Positions 13,215 to 25,672 of a stretch of 64,000 bases of DNA are shown piece after piece. Every line of letters starts with the position of its first letter. Within the stretch, counting starts at the first letter, position 1. A program made the position numbers and the translations under genes. The notes beneath the pieces were generated by a model that worked only from the letters and a program-made list of their open reading frames with translations, was not told the DNA's origin and ran no database searches. This DNA comes from Luscinia megarhynchos (taxonomy: Eukaryota; Chordata; Aves; Passeriformes; Turdidae), in contig CM067565.1 of assembly GCA_034336665.1 (NCBI GenBank), positions 85,438,858 to 85,502,857 of the forward strand, in the 5' to 3' direction.

Positions 13215-16200
13215 AGTGGAATCAACTCATAGCAAAACCCTTAATATACTGAATGTTCCCTGATATCCAATTTCTTTTCCCTGTATTTCAGTGGAACAAA
13301 AATTTTGTGGGCAATAGGTAACATGGCAGCACACACTTGAAGAAATGTAGAAGGAAACTTCAAATGTATCTTATTTTACTAAACAGCACAAAATCAGAAA
13401 TACACAAATGTACAGTAAATACTAGGTTTGAAGTTGCATAACCTGTTTCCTGTTTTATCCAAAACAACTCAGCACTGACCTGAGATAGTTTTTCTTTCTT
13501 TTATCCCTGTTTGAACAGCTACCCTCCAGCCTACAAAATTGTCTGGATCAAAAGCCAGTATTGCAGATTTTCTTGGTAGCTGTACTACAATTACATCTCC
13601 ATGAAGGAAGTTAAGTACAGACTTCTCCACGGTTTGCTAATTATTGCCATGAGATAAATTTTCAGCTATCCTTAAAGGTTCCTGTAATAAAAGAGAAGTG
13701 TTCTCTGCTGTACTATTTCTGCATCCCAGGTGTCCTGCTGGAGTCATTCCTTGGCACACAGCATGGCTCTCTAGCTCCTTCACAGAGATGATCACAACAG
13801 ACCAGGACATGCTTTAATTTAGATTTTTATCTCTCAGGTTCATCAATGAAAATCCACTTACATGGCAAGTGGAAGGTAGCCCCTGTCATAGCCTAAAGTG
13901 TTCAACTGATGGACCTTGCCAAAAGAAAACATATATGGGCAAAGTGACACGTGCAGCAGTAGGAGCACCAATGTCTCACTGAAATCACACAGAAATTATA
14001 GTGAAAGCCAGAGGAGTCCAATGCCTCCCAATTTCCTTCTGAAATCGAACATTCCAGTGTCAGCAAGCAAAAGCAAGCAAGGTGATAGATGTTTTTTTAA
14101 GGCTGTGCCTATCACCCAGGCCAGATTGGCTGGCACATGACACAGCTGACAACTTGCAGCACTGACTGGTGCTCCCTTCTGCCCCAGACAGCAGCCAAGA
14201 GGTGCCATTCAAAGGAGCTGCTCAGGGAGAGCACGGGTGACAGAACAGGTTCCTGGGAAATTAAGAAGGCTGCATAGGAAATGCACTTATAATTAGATAT
14301 CAAATAGGATGTACCATAAAATACATGAAGTGCAATATAATTAGCCATTCCAAAGCTGCAGTAATTTTTCCTGTTTATATGGTTCATTTCTAGATCTTGT
14401 ATTTCACATTGTTATTCAGATCATTCAGTTGCTGTCTTAGCTATGTAAAGTGTCCTTGCAGACATACAAGGAGCAGCAAGTGGATAACCCTACATGAATA
14501 GTAATGAGCTATGGAGCAATAATCAGGAAAGATAAATTTCAAAACGAAAGAGAGGGAGGGAGGATCTTTAAATAGCTAACATACCTGGAAAACACTCAAG
14601 AAATCAAGGTCTTGGTTTTTCAAGCCATAAAATAAGGTAATTAAAGGATAAATGCAATCCTATTGCCCCTTTGAATCAAAAAATGGTATTTTGGGGTAAA
14701 GCAAAACCAACAAACAGAAAAAGAAATGTCCCTCATCTCAATTTTTAGTAGCAAATAAGAGAAAATGAGATTATTTGAGTTGCAGATGTTCCCGAATTCT
14801 CGACAACACAACATGCACCCTGGGAAAGAGGTTATGAATAGGAAAAATACCTTAGTACCCTGCTATTCTCAGGCTTATTCAGAATAGCAATAATAACAGT
14901 ATTACATATCCCTTAAAATAACTTCAAGTATATTTATTTGAATATGTAAATTCTCCAAGCTCAAGTAACATTAGCAATGTAGCTCTAAAAGCATGCAGTG
15001 TAGGATGAATTGGAAAAGCTGCAGGAAAATTAATAGGAAAAGTTAGGCAGATGGTCTCAGCTATATTTTGTTCTCTCTAAATAACATTCTTTCCCAGTAT
15101 ATAGAATAACAAGGTAGTAACTTCAGGATACCTGTGTCCTCTTAGAGAAAGAAGAGCAAGGAGGAGAGCAGACAGAAATTATTGTTGCTGCAACATATCC
15201 ATAAATGTTTGCCAATTTTGGGGGGGAACAGGTCCTTAGAAATTCAGAGGGATTTTAAATAGGGATTGAAGAGTGACTCCTCCCTTTATCAAGGCAATTC
15301 TTTTCTTTATAGAGTACTAATAAAGTTTTGTTAAACAATGCTAAAAAAGAAAAATATGGCAGAGCAAATTAAAAACATACTCACAGAAATGAAATAAAAA
15401 TATTTTTCATACAGAAAAGCAGGAGGAATCAGATAATATAAATAAAAGAATTTTTGAAAAAAATTCAAAATACTTTTATTCCTATTTTCCAAATTATGTA
15501 AAATCTGAAAAAGGCAAGTATTTCTGTCAGCTCTCTGTCATAATAATGTATCAGCACTTGCTGATTAATTCTAATTACCTTTTATCTTCTTAAAAATTAT
15601 TTACTTTAACAAAGACCATTGGCTGCTGGCTAATTTTTTTCCACATGCCTTATCAGCTTTGTTCTTTTCTTGGCTGCAGAGAATTAAAATTCAATACATT
15701 ATTTTAGCATTTAAATATTTGTACTAGGAGACACTCAAAAGATTAGGAGAGGATGGTTTAGAAACCATGAAAATACTGCAGAAACATTGCTCTGAGAAGG
15801 AAAATCTGTTTCCAGCAGTAGTATTACTTCTGAAATATAAACCAATGTGATCACCCAGCCTAAAGCACATCATCATCAATCAGGCCTGGAGGACAAATGA
15901 CAGTAAACAAGATACAGCCTTCACAGTCTTTGTCCAGCAGAAGTTACAGTGTACAAGAAATAAAATGACAGGAAACACTGAGAAAGTCACCCAAAGAAGC
16001 AATATGAAGGGTAAATGGTCATTATGAAAAGACACAAAGCCTGTGAGAAGGCTTAAGGCTACAGAGTTTAACCAGAGATTTTGAAGGTAAAAGAGGGACT
16101 TGATGTGGAGTAGGGGAGTGCTTTGTTGAACCAGGAGTTTCATTCCCAGCTACAGGACAGCCTGATTCTGCAGGGCTGGAGAAACACATGGAAAAAGATG

Positions 16201-19200
16201 GACAGCTGAAGCCTGAATGCCACCTAAACAAATTAAGCCAAAGGGTGATGACCCCACAGTTTTCACCAGCATCCAATACTGAGGCAGTCATTTACCTTCT
16301 GTCTAATTGTCCACTTGTATACCAGCCTTCCCCTATTACTCCTCTCTTGCACTGATTATGAATACCATTGATTATGAAATTCTTAGTTTTACCTTTTGCA
16401 TTATTGTAACAAACCTGGCCCTATAATAAATATCTCTCAATTACTTTGAAATCCTGCTCCAAATACAGGAAGCAAACATCACACAGTGCTTCTTATGGGC
16501 AGTTTGGACCCCAGACATTGATCCCAATCTAACTCAATACTTAGAACTCACAAATTCTCTCCATCCACAGCCCTGGCCTTTCTGAATTATGCAATACATG
16601 GCTCACCCAATCACAAACAGTAAGACAGGGCATCAGCAGTGATGCAGCACTGAACACAAAAACAGCTTTGCAATACCAATTGCCATTGATGAAACACAAA
16701 CTAATATCCTCCAGCTAAGAAAGATGATTACGAGTCAAGAGTATTGAATATGATGAAGATACATGGACTGGCCTCTTTTCTGGATCATATAGGTTTTCTG
16801 AAAGGCAGGTAGCAATTTGCTTGTCAAGGGATGTGTAAAGTACTTTGGATAGAATTCAGCTCATTGCTGGAGGACTGGGGAAAACAAAGAGAAGAAAGAG
16901 TTGTAACAGTGACATTGTCATAACTATCACTGTGCTCAATGTTCTGTGCTTTACAAGCAGAATGAGGTAGAGCCGTGTTACTAATTTCTGTTTTAGCACT
17001 TTGATTCAAAACCACAGAGACTGGGCATGAGAATTAACTAAAACCATCACTAAAATGCACTTAGAACTAATGCTTAGGTTCTTAGGACCCTGCATTGCTA
17101 AGCTGCAGACTGATGACTAAAGCAGGGAGATTAATTAAACGCTATGATTAAATCCACAAAAAAAACTCTGCTACTTAGCTGATTCTAGCCAGCTGCAGTT
17201 TCAGAAGAAAAAGTGTAATAAGGCAAAAAAAGCTGAATATAGTGTTATAAAGCAATAAAAAAAAAAAATTTAATGAGGTGTCATGCTATCTCCATCTCTA
17301 CAATCTCCTAGTGGGCCCTGATCTGAAACAAAGTTGGGAAAAAGGGAGGAAAAAAGCATTCTGAAATTCATTTTATCCCAAAGCTTCAGCCAAATCCTGC
17401 CTCCTGCTCTGCTTCACTGAATATTTTTCAATGAGATTTTGCACATATATACTAGAACACTTACAATGTACATTTTGCACAATGGCTTGAAAAACACTTA
17501 TTTTTCTGACAGTCTTTACAATTGGCATGTTCAAAGGCTGAAATTCACCTCCATGTTGCAGAGGCACTGAAAAAGTAACATCAGCCAGACAGAGCACAGC
17601 ATAGAAACACTACCTTGTGCTTCCTTTGACAGAGCACTCAAAGCAGCTTGGAAAGAACCACATTTGGATCTATAGAGCAGACAAATATTTCTGATTTTCC
17701 AGCAATACATGCAAGAGTGACTTCAGCAATAAAACAGTGACGCTTTCTCCATAGTTTGAGGAAAGAGAAGAACTCCTGCACCTTTATTAGAAACATATGT
17801 GATGCCCCCAAGAGAACTGCTAGATAACAGGCATCTAGAGGGAGGAGCATGGCAGGTCAGAATCTTCACTCCCACTAGATGGCAATATTGGTTCTTTTGC
17901 AAGCTCAGAACATGCTCCCATCGAAAGGAAACTGCAGTATTTTTCATGGTTTCCAAAGTTGCATCTTCTGTTTTAAAAAAAATAATAACCTAATCCAGGA
18001 TTTATTTATCACAGGCACGGGGGAAAGGGAGTTTATAATACATACAAGTTAGCCAACATATGCATTAAACCATAAATAAAGACTACAGTACCTCAAAAAC
18101 ATACTGAATGAATAATAAATGTAATATATGCTTTTAAGGCTCCTAGGCTTATAATTAGACCCCACATAAAATTAGATCTTCAATTTAATCCTTAACCACT
18201 ATATCAGCAGGATGTGGCAATGGAAACAGCACATTTAAATCCTGCAGGAGAGAGCATCTCAATTTACTCTCAACCAACCTCCTGTAACATTAATCAGGAG
18301 CTTAGAGCAGTATTAAAAACACTCCAAATTAAAGAGGGCTCCAGTTCTAGCTGTCATGATCAGAGGGAGAGTTACTGACACCAGGTCTAGAAAGAGCATC
18401 CTGATTACTTAAAAAAAAAAAAGTCAATTCTTCCAGTTTTTGAAAGAACCCAAATGGCTGCATGCATACACATAAACCAAAATGCATGAAGACATTATTA
18501 AATTTTTCAAACCATTCTACAAACAACACTTTAGGAAGTTTATGTTAGCCTAAAAAATATTCAAGAAAAAAATAGAGCTAACATAGAAACCTAGTGAAAT
18601 CACCACTGAAGGAAAAAAAAACCACCCCATGTTCTTTCATAAAATGCTACAGCTTAAAAAAGAAAGTGAATTTTCCATTGTGAACTGTTATAAAGAAGCA
18701 GCCAGATGCCAGTCATGATAATCCCTGTGCTGAGCTCTGCCCTCTAGCACGGGCAGAAGGAGCAGGGCATGGACACATCCCAAGCACAGGCTGCAGTGTG
18801 CAGGAGAGCCCAGAGATCCCAACACACAGCACTCCCGGGGAAGGATGGTGTCTGGGATTACAAACCCAGCACTTGGAAGAACCAAGGTCAAGGCTGCATA
18901 CACTCACATTGCTGTGCTAATCAATGGCCCTTACTTAAAACTGGAACTTGAGGACTCACCTTGGAAGAATAAATGTTCTGTGAGTCAATGAGACACTACA
19001 ACAGGGGACATATCAAAATACTGACCCTGTTTTACAGCACTTGGTTCAAGAGACCCATTTCCAGTAGAGTAGGATGCTGCCACTGTTTAGTCACCTGCAG
19101 GAAGCTTATGCTCTTGTTACAAACAAAAACACCAGCTCACAGCCCCAGATCAGTCCTGACTCCTGAACTGAAGCTATTTCAGAACATGAGACAGACATTT

Positions 19201-19346
19201 AAGTTCTATTCATAATTTATTATTCTGCTTTGCTAGTAATCTCATTACACAACTTTCACACAATTGAACAAAGCTTGATACAAAACCATTGCTTCAAGTC
19301 ACTTCCCAAATACTTTCCAGTATTTCCAGTCTTTAACAAGGCCATT
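13215..19346. other. Non-coding AT-rich DNA, no gene recognised
   Basis: Only short, unrelated open frames. A polypurine stretch (GAAAGAGAGGGAGGGAGGA) lies near 14546-14564. An A run of about ten bases is at 17262-17270, and one of about twelve at 18411-18422. A 36-nt minus-strand segment (18960-18995) bounded by good splice signals is discussed under findings. Confidence 0.65.
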
Positions 19347-19367
19347 AAAAAAAAAAAAAAAAAAAAA
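19347..19367. repeat. Poly-A tract, 21 bases
   Basis: An uninterrupted run of 21 A. The upstream 200 bp do not resemble a processed transcript or a LINE tail that I recognise, so it is taken as a simple repeat and not as the tail of an identified retrocopy. Confidence 0.9.
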
Positions 19368-19999
19368 GTGAAACCTCATGGATCCTTTAAACAGTGCCAA
19401 AAACCAATGAGAAATGTTTGGCAGTAGTTAACTGGTTCAGTCTCAAAATGCCTTACTCAAAGGTTTTGGAAGGCATTTTGCACATTATCAAAATATCTTC
19501 AAGTTACAACATAACATATGTTCTGGTAGTGGTACACTCGTTTCCAGAAAAAAACTGATCTATGATCAAAATCTAGTGTAAGAAATGGACTTTTCCTCTT
19601 CCCTTCCTCATCCTTTTTCCTCTCTGGTTTATATTTGCTTAGCATATGAGAGAGCAAGAGAAGACAATGCTTTCCTCTAGGAGCCAGTAGTAATACATTC
19701 CAAATACAAATAGCAGTCCAGACAGGGAGCAGAAATTACATGCAGAGTAACTCAGATTTGCCCTCCCTTTGGGCAATCTGGCTCCCTCCCAATGTCTTTC
19801 TGCACAGACCTACATGCAAATACACCCATCCCATTTACTGTGATTAAAGTAGAACTCAAGAACATTGTATGACTTGCCAAGTACTCTTAGAAAGTATTAA
19901 AATTTTCCAGAAACTAGGTTTTATGTGAATGAAAAAAAGTTAATATTTGAGGAAGTTTTCATTTAGTGCTCCTTCACAAATTCCCCATTATCTGCAAAA

Positions 20000-20037
20000 G
20001 ACATCCAAATCCTACAAGGACATCCAAATCCTACAAG
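20000..20037. repeat. 19-bp tandem duplication
   Basis: The unit GACATCCAAATCCTACAAG occurs twice, head to tail and with no mismatch. Exact identity suggests a recent replication-slippage event or a length polymorphism. It lies in otherwise unremarkable non-coding DNA. About 60 bp downstream is an 8-bp-stem inverted repeat (CACCATCA/TGATGGTG, 20099-20126). Confidence 0.9.
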
Positions 20038-21189
20038 GCTGGCTCCACAACTTTTAAACACCAATGCCAAAGGCAGTTCATGAATCCATAATGGACAGCA
20101 CCATCAGCTCCCTAAGAGTGATGGTGTCATGGAGATCTGTCCCAGTTTTGGGGTCTCCTTCAACAGAGTCATCAGTCTCTCCATAAGGACATGCAGTACC
20201 TTAGAGCAGGCATAACTTAAAGACCTTATTGTATACAACAAGAGGGAAATGGCCTTGTCTCCAGCCCTGCATTTTCCATCAGCTGCTGGTGCTACAGAAG
20301 ATCATGCTCCAGTGAAGCACAGAGGCACTGACATAGTTTATGAAGCCCTGCTTTGTTAATGCTCATGAAAATGAGATTCATCATCAGTAGCACCACTGGG
20401 TCACAATATGCCATCTGAAATGCAAATGTCATTCTGGACTGCAGTCAGACTAGGGGTGAAGTACTCAGAAATTAATGAAGGTGACTCAAATGCATCCATG
20501 CAGATAAAAAAACACTCAAATGCCCTCCCATCTAGCACTGACTTTGCTCATTTCCCAAGGAGAGGATTCTGCAGGAGCTGTCAGCACTCTGCACAATGAA
20601 GTTGTAAGTGATACTGCCTATGCTACTGTCACACAGCACTGCCCATTAGATGCTGTTTTATCCAGGTATTTATGATCAGTAGGTCTCTAATGAACCAATT
20701 GATACTCCTCTGCTGTTTTCAATGCATACATGTCTTTTTCCTTGAGATTTGATAGCAACAAAGGACCAAGATACACTGGAATATTCAGGATGACATCAAA
20801 CATCACCTGCAAATTTTTTTGGTTTAGAATCTAAACTGGTTGTTCTGGCATGCTCAATTCAAACACACCATGGAGACCAGCCCATTTGGAGTACATTAAT
20901 TGCTGCAGACTGGCCTAACTGCAATCTGTCCTCTTTCCTACCATGTAGCAGCCATGCAGAACACCCACCCTCAGCTCACACAGTCATAGCTACTGTCTCT
21001 TCCTAACATGTTAATAATACATTGCTCTCTTCGTTTGGTGATTAAGGCTCAGAGTCAAAACCCAGGCACTTGATAGTTGTGCCAAATATGTGATAATTTT
21101 GTTTTAAAGGCTAAGAACACCCACGGTGAATTGACTAAATTTGCCAAAATTAATATTTTATTCTCACAATAGCCATATGCTATTCATTT

Positions 21190-21552
21190 CTACCTTAGCC
21201 TGAAAAGAGCCATTATAAACATAAAGATCTCAGTAAAAACATTTTCCAGCAAATTAAAATAATTTATTGCACCAATGGAGAAGGGCAGGACAGAACCTGT
21301 GAGGTCAAAGAAAGTCAGTAAGCTTGACTTTAGAGAACCCATCAGAAAAAAAAAAATTATCAAAAGAATTCCAAGCCCAAAACAAGAGCTTCCAAGAATG
21401 TAGGTGAGTAAAGTCCCTTGGATCAGCTTGAAAACTGATCCAAGCAAAGTAGCAAAGAAAACAATCTTCCCATACAGAGCTAAAACAGATTGATCAGCAC
21501 TAGGATAGAACACTGCACGAGGGTCAAGTTTAAAACCTCTGTATGTCAGGTT
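21190..21552 (-). other. Unassigned hydrophobic open reading frame
   Basis: The minus strand stays open for about 120 codons, bounded upstream by TAA at 21553-21555 and downstream by TAG near 21190. There is no ATG near the start; the nearest in-frame candidate is GTG. Translation predicts three or four membrane-like segments, including IVFFATLLGSVF, LGIGILL-like FGLGILLIIFFFLMG, and IFMFIMALF. Codons show a tendency to the RNY pattern seen in real coding DNA. On the other hand, T-rich strands often give false membrane proteins, and one hydrophobic run comes from a simple poly-T stretch. Possible acceptor signals (ACATACAG, TCGTGCAG) lie at its start, but no convincing donor is seen at its end. 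I do not recognise the protein. It is either a chance frame or an exon of an unidentified gene. Confidence 0.15.
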
Positions 21553-21625
21553 TTACTGTATTGATACACAAAAGTAAATGCAAAGATTGTCCAGACCCTT
21601 AAAGAGCGGGCAAATCTAAACAGTC

Positions 21626-21640
21626 TTCCTTCCTTCCTTC
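21626..21640. repeat. (TTCC)n microsatellite, short
   Basis: Nearly four copies of TTCC in CTTCCTTCCTTCCTTC. It is too short to be highly mutable. Confidence 0.7.
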
Positions 21641-22643
21641 AGCAAATGTAAACATTTAAGGCAGAACCTGCTTCAGCTAATAGCCAGCAATCTTTGCTCC
21701 AAGGTTTTCCTTCCCTGCTCTCCACAGAAAATCTCAGAGTGCTTGGGAGGTGGGAGGGAGGGTTATGGAAACAGAATAGGGAGCAGAGGATATGGAAAAA
21801 AGTTTATTCTCTACAGATAACCCAGCTCCAAAAATCCTTCCATGCAGTCACTTCTTGAGCTGAAGGGAAAAGACCTGTCTTCTGGCTGTCTGCATCCCCA
21901 CACCTCCCACACATGAGGAACGGAGAAGGACAGGAGGGTAGAAGCAAGAATTCCAGTGTTACCACTGCTAGACTCAGCAGTAAAACACTCATTAACTTCA
22001 GCAAGGCCAGGATTTTATGCCAGATTCACAAACAAGTCATTTATAAATAACTCCAGAACAGGTCCCCAAACTATCTGTCAAGGAAAAAGTAAGAATCTGA
22101 TGAGATATATTCCCCCAAGTCTGCTCTTTTTGTAAGAGGTTTTATTTTATTTGGCTCTAGCTGTAATGTATTGCTAAATGTCATTGTAAAACACAAAAAA
22201 ATATTCATTCATAAATATTCAGTAACATACTGAACTTAAAATGAACTACACTGGCTGCAGCAGCAAATTTAACTCACAACACACAGAATCCTAGAAGCCA
22301 CACATCTAGATCTAATTTCTTCAGCTGCTGATAAGAAAATAGTTGCATGAAAATAAAGTGGATCCTTGCTTTTAGAATCACCTAGCACATCCTAGTAAGG
22401 CTGATTGCCAAACTTTGAGGAAGGTATTCCACTAACCCTCAAGACCTGAAGCTGTTGTCATAAACAATATTGGCTCTTACACAGATGGGTCTCTCCAACA
22501 GATTCCCCCACTACCTTCACGGTCCCTCAGTTTGCTTTCTCTCCTGATCATATTTGAAAAAATCCAGACTCCTTATGAGGCAGAGAATCTTGTAAAGGCA
22601 AACACACCCTTAGAATGTAGTAATGTCATTTTGGGGACAACTG

Positions 22644-22697
22644 CAAACAAACAAATACAATTTACAAACAATTTACAAAACAATTACAAACAAATAC
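22644..22697. repeat. Degenerate short tandem repeat (ACAATTTACAA-like)
   Basis: An A/C/T-only stretch in which CAAACAAA gives way to three imperfect copies of ACAATTTACAAA and then ACAATTACAAAC. It has essentially no G on this strand. It looks like slippage expansion of a CAAA-type simple repeat. Confidence 0.7.
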
Positions 22698-24507
22698 TGA
22701 CTATATAGAGAATATGGTATATTCTCTGTTGCAGTTCTTTGACTGCAAGGCCTTATATGGAATTGCACTCTACTAAAAACTACTGGAAAATGATCTTGTT
22801 TTGATACACTTCAAAGTATTTGAACTTTTTCCAGCTGATAATGAAAACTGAAATTAGTGATAAAGATTCAGGGACAACAATCATCTATTAAGTTACTTCA
22901 AAACAAAAGGAAGATCACTTTGCTTCTTAGTGGAGGAATTTTCAGCTCTGCATTTCTGCTGCAGCAGTAATATTTCGGAAAGATGAGATTCACACCAGGT
23001 ATAAATCAGTGCAACTCCAGCAAATTCCAGTGGAATTGCACCAAACTCCACATAGCATAAGCCATTCTGTGCAATTGCCAAAAAGGAGAGAATGGAATTC
23101 AGCTACAGAACAGTTTGGCTCACATTGTCCTCATGGGGAAGAAAAAGCCCATACACACACTTCTTCAAACCCAGGCAAAAAAGGCAGGATAGAGAATGTT
23201 TAAAAGGCTGAGCCCAGTTTACTCAACAGTGACTATTAGGGAGTTTCTGAACATATGAAAAGGAAAGACATCTGATTTATAAATGTAAACGCAAGAAGTG
23301 GAAATGTTTCTCTAGTACTAGCAGAATCTACCTGAAGGTAAACATAAAGCACAGGAAAACAGCAGCAGCAGTCATGATACAGTCACTAAAGGAAGCAGAG
23401 AAGTGCTTCCTTTTGAGCACTTACCATTCAAATGTAGAACATCTTTAGCAGCAATTTTTCCTAGAACAGTTTTTCAGCTGTCTTACCCTGCTTCACACAC
23501 AGCCAAATCCCAGCCCCTAGTGAGAGTGCAGATGGCAAAGCTGAGGACTTAAGAAGGAAAGGAAGAAAGGTGGAGAAATAAATTTTTTGAGTCATAGCCC
23601 AAATTTTACATAAAAGACTTTTAAATTCCTTATTTTCCTGACTCAAAAGAATAGTTGGTTGCCTGTCTGCCATCATTTTATACACACCACATTTTTGATC
23701 AAAGGTAGGTGAATAGAGAGGAAAGCTGGACTTTTAGAAGACAAAAAACAAAGTTCTCCTCCATACAGCTTGGGTGTAAAGCTGAGGTTGCTGGCAGGGG
23801 GGCAGAGGGAGGAAGTGTGCAACCACCAGCAAGGCAGAAAGCATTTGCTGCATGCAGCAGTGATAGATAAAGTAAGAAAGACAAAGAGACTTCCGCTTTT
23901 GCAAGTACACAAATTCAGTTTGCTACGAGAACACAAAATCACAGAAGTTACTCCCAGTTTCATTTGACAGCACCTCTGCTTTGTAACAGCCTGCTTTTGG
24001 CTGGGCTCTGTCCCCAAAACCAGCCAAGTGAGCACTAGCACAGAACTGACCTAGCCACCATGGCCACCTCAACACGCCCATCTTCAGAGACATGCTCAAA
24101 CACACAGCCCAAATCTCCTGCTTAAAACTCTGAACCTTCTCCAGGCTAGCAGTGCTGTAAGACAGCTGCCCTGGTGCAGAAGGGGAACACCTGGACAGAG
24201 ACCTGCAGAGAGGAGAACCTGTTTCTGGAGGTGAAGCAGCACTGACTTCCACTCCAGCCGTGCAATGCACCCCCAGTGCCAGCAGGCAGGGCTGCTCTGA
24301 TCACTGCAGCACCAGCAACAGCCTGCCAGACCTAAGGGAGTCCCTTCACCAGAGTTAAGGAAAGCATTCCTGCACACTGAACCTTACTCTTCTTCCACAG
24401 GCTCTGCTTACTGCAGGTAGTCACATTTTCCGTGGAGAATTATTATTTTGCAAAATGTATCACTTCTCAGTTTAGCTGGCTATCTCTGACTTCAGGAGAA
24501 AAGATAT

Positions 24508-24600
24508 TTCAATATTCTAAATTAAATTATAATTTAATTCTCAATATTCTAATTAAACATTTTAATTTCTCTTCAAAATTCTAAATATAATTTACACTCC
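24508..24600. repeat. AT-rich repeat with a perfect 20-bp palindrome
   Basis: TCAATATTCTAA occurs at 24509-24520 and again at 24541-24552, each followed by AATTAAA- and TTTAATT-type sequence. An 'AAAATTCTAAATATAATTT' relative follows at about 24575-24593. Within the first unit is the perfect palindrome AATTAAATTATAATTTAATT (24520-24539). It can extrude as a cruciform, and such AT palindromes are replication-slippage hotspots. Confidence 0.8.
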
Positions 24601-25672
24601 TCTGCATAAACAATCCTATTAACTGACAGTATGATCCATGGTTTTTACCTTTATGGTCAGACTTAATTTCATAGACACAGGCAAAGTGTTGGAACAAATT
24701 ATCAGGAACAAATATGCTGCAACATTTGAACCACTACAAAAATAGCCAACAGAAATTCCTACTTGCATCTTTTAGCCAGTTGCCAAATTATTATGCACCA
24801 CTGCCTCTTGCTGTATAAGTACTTATCCTATTACATGGATCTCTTCCGTGAGGAACTCCATCAAAATTTTTCTAAATGCCTAAATTGTATCATCCTGTTC
24901 ACTCACTACTTCAATGGGATATCCAAGGAACTTCATACAGCTGGAAAACTCAGTCTTTCTCTGCACAAAATACAGTGATTTGGCTTGTTCAATTAAGTCT
25001 GCTTAGGCATTATAGAAAATTATTCAGATTATTCCATCCAGACTCAGTATTATAGTTAATACATCATCTGATTGCAGGCACTTGGACTTGCAAACTCCAG
25101 TTAACTCAGTATGTCATCTGCAAGAAACCTTTCTAAAGAAAGAAGCAGCTGGAAGGCAATGCTTTAAAGGGGCTATGGGCATAAAAATGCTTTTTCACTT
25201 AGTTGGCTCCATCTGCTTGACAAGTTCTGAACAGATGCTCCATATCTTCCCAAATGTGTTTTACCAGTGACCAGAAAAGTCAATTTTTTCAGCAGACAAA
25301 ACATCAGCATCCAGAAGTAGAGAGCAACCTCTTTGAGAGCAGCTCCCCTTTGAACTGGAACAGTTTGTACAAAAACAGATGCAACACTAACAGACTAATA
25401 TGGACCATTAAAATAAATTGAGGCTATTTTGCTTAAATCTGGAGAAGGGTTAGAAAGGAAAGGATATGGAATCGAGAAAGAAACAGGAAAAATTAGAAAA
25501 CACCCTTAGGAAAAAGGGGGACAAGGCATTTGCTGTTCAGTTGCCGAGAAAATGGGGTGTGACTATCAGCCATCTTCTGCTTGCTGGCCCAGCATTTGGG
25601 CCTGGTTTGTCTTGTTCTGGGTCTATGTGAAACAGTCCCTGTCAGATCACCTACAAACAAAGACAAAGGAGA
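24601..25672. other. Non-coding DNA, nothing recognised
   Basis: Plain AT-rich sequence up to the 3' end of the CR1 element. The longest open frames are about 70 codons and are unrelated to known proteins. Confidence 0.7.

Larger units (their letters stand above)
20128..24507. other. Non-coding DNA with one unassigned open frame
   Basis: Besides the hydrophobic minus-strand frame at 21190-21552 and the small repeats at 21626-21640 and 22644-22697, nothing is recognisable. The stretch 23770-24380 is somewhat GC-richer and gives overlapping minus-strand open frames with no family resemblance. A 61-nt minus-strand segment (23487-23547) has strong splice-like ends and is treated under findings. 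Confidence 0.6.

Noticed and set aside
21804..22004. Minus-strand frame beginning with a signal-peptide-like hydrophobic run
   Set aside because: No ATG at the proper place, only about 60 codons, and nothing recognisable after the hydrophobic run. A T-rich strand gives such frames by chance.
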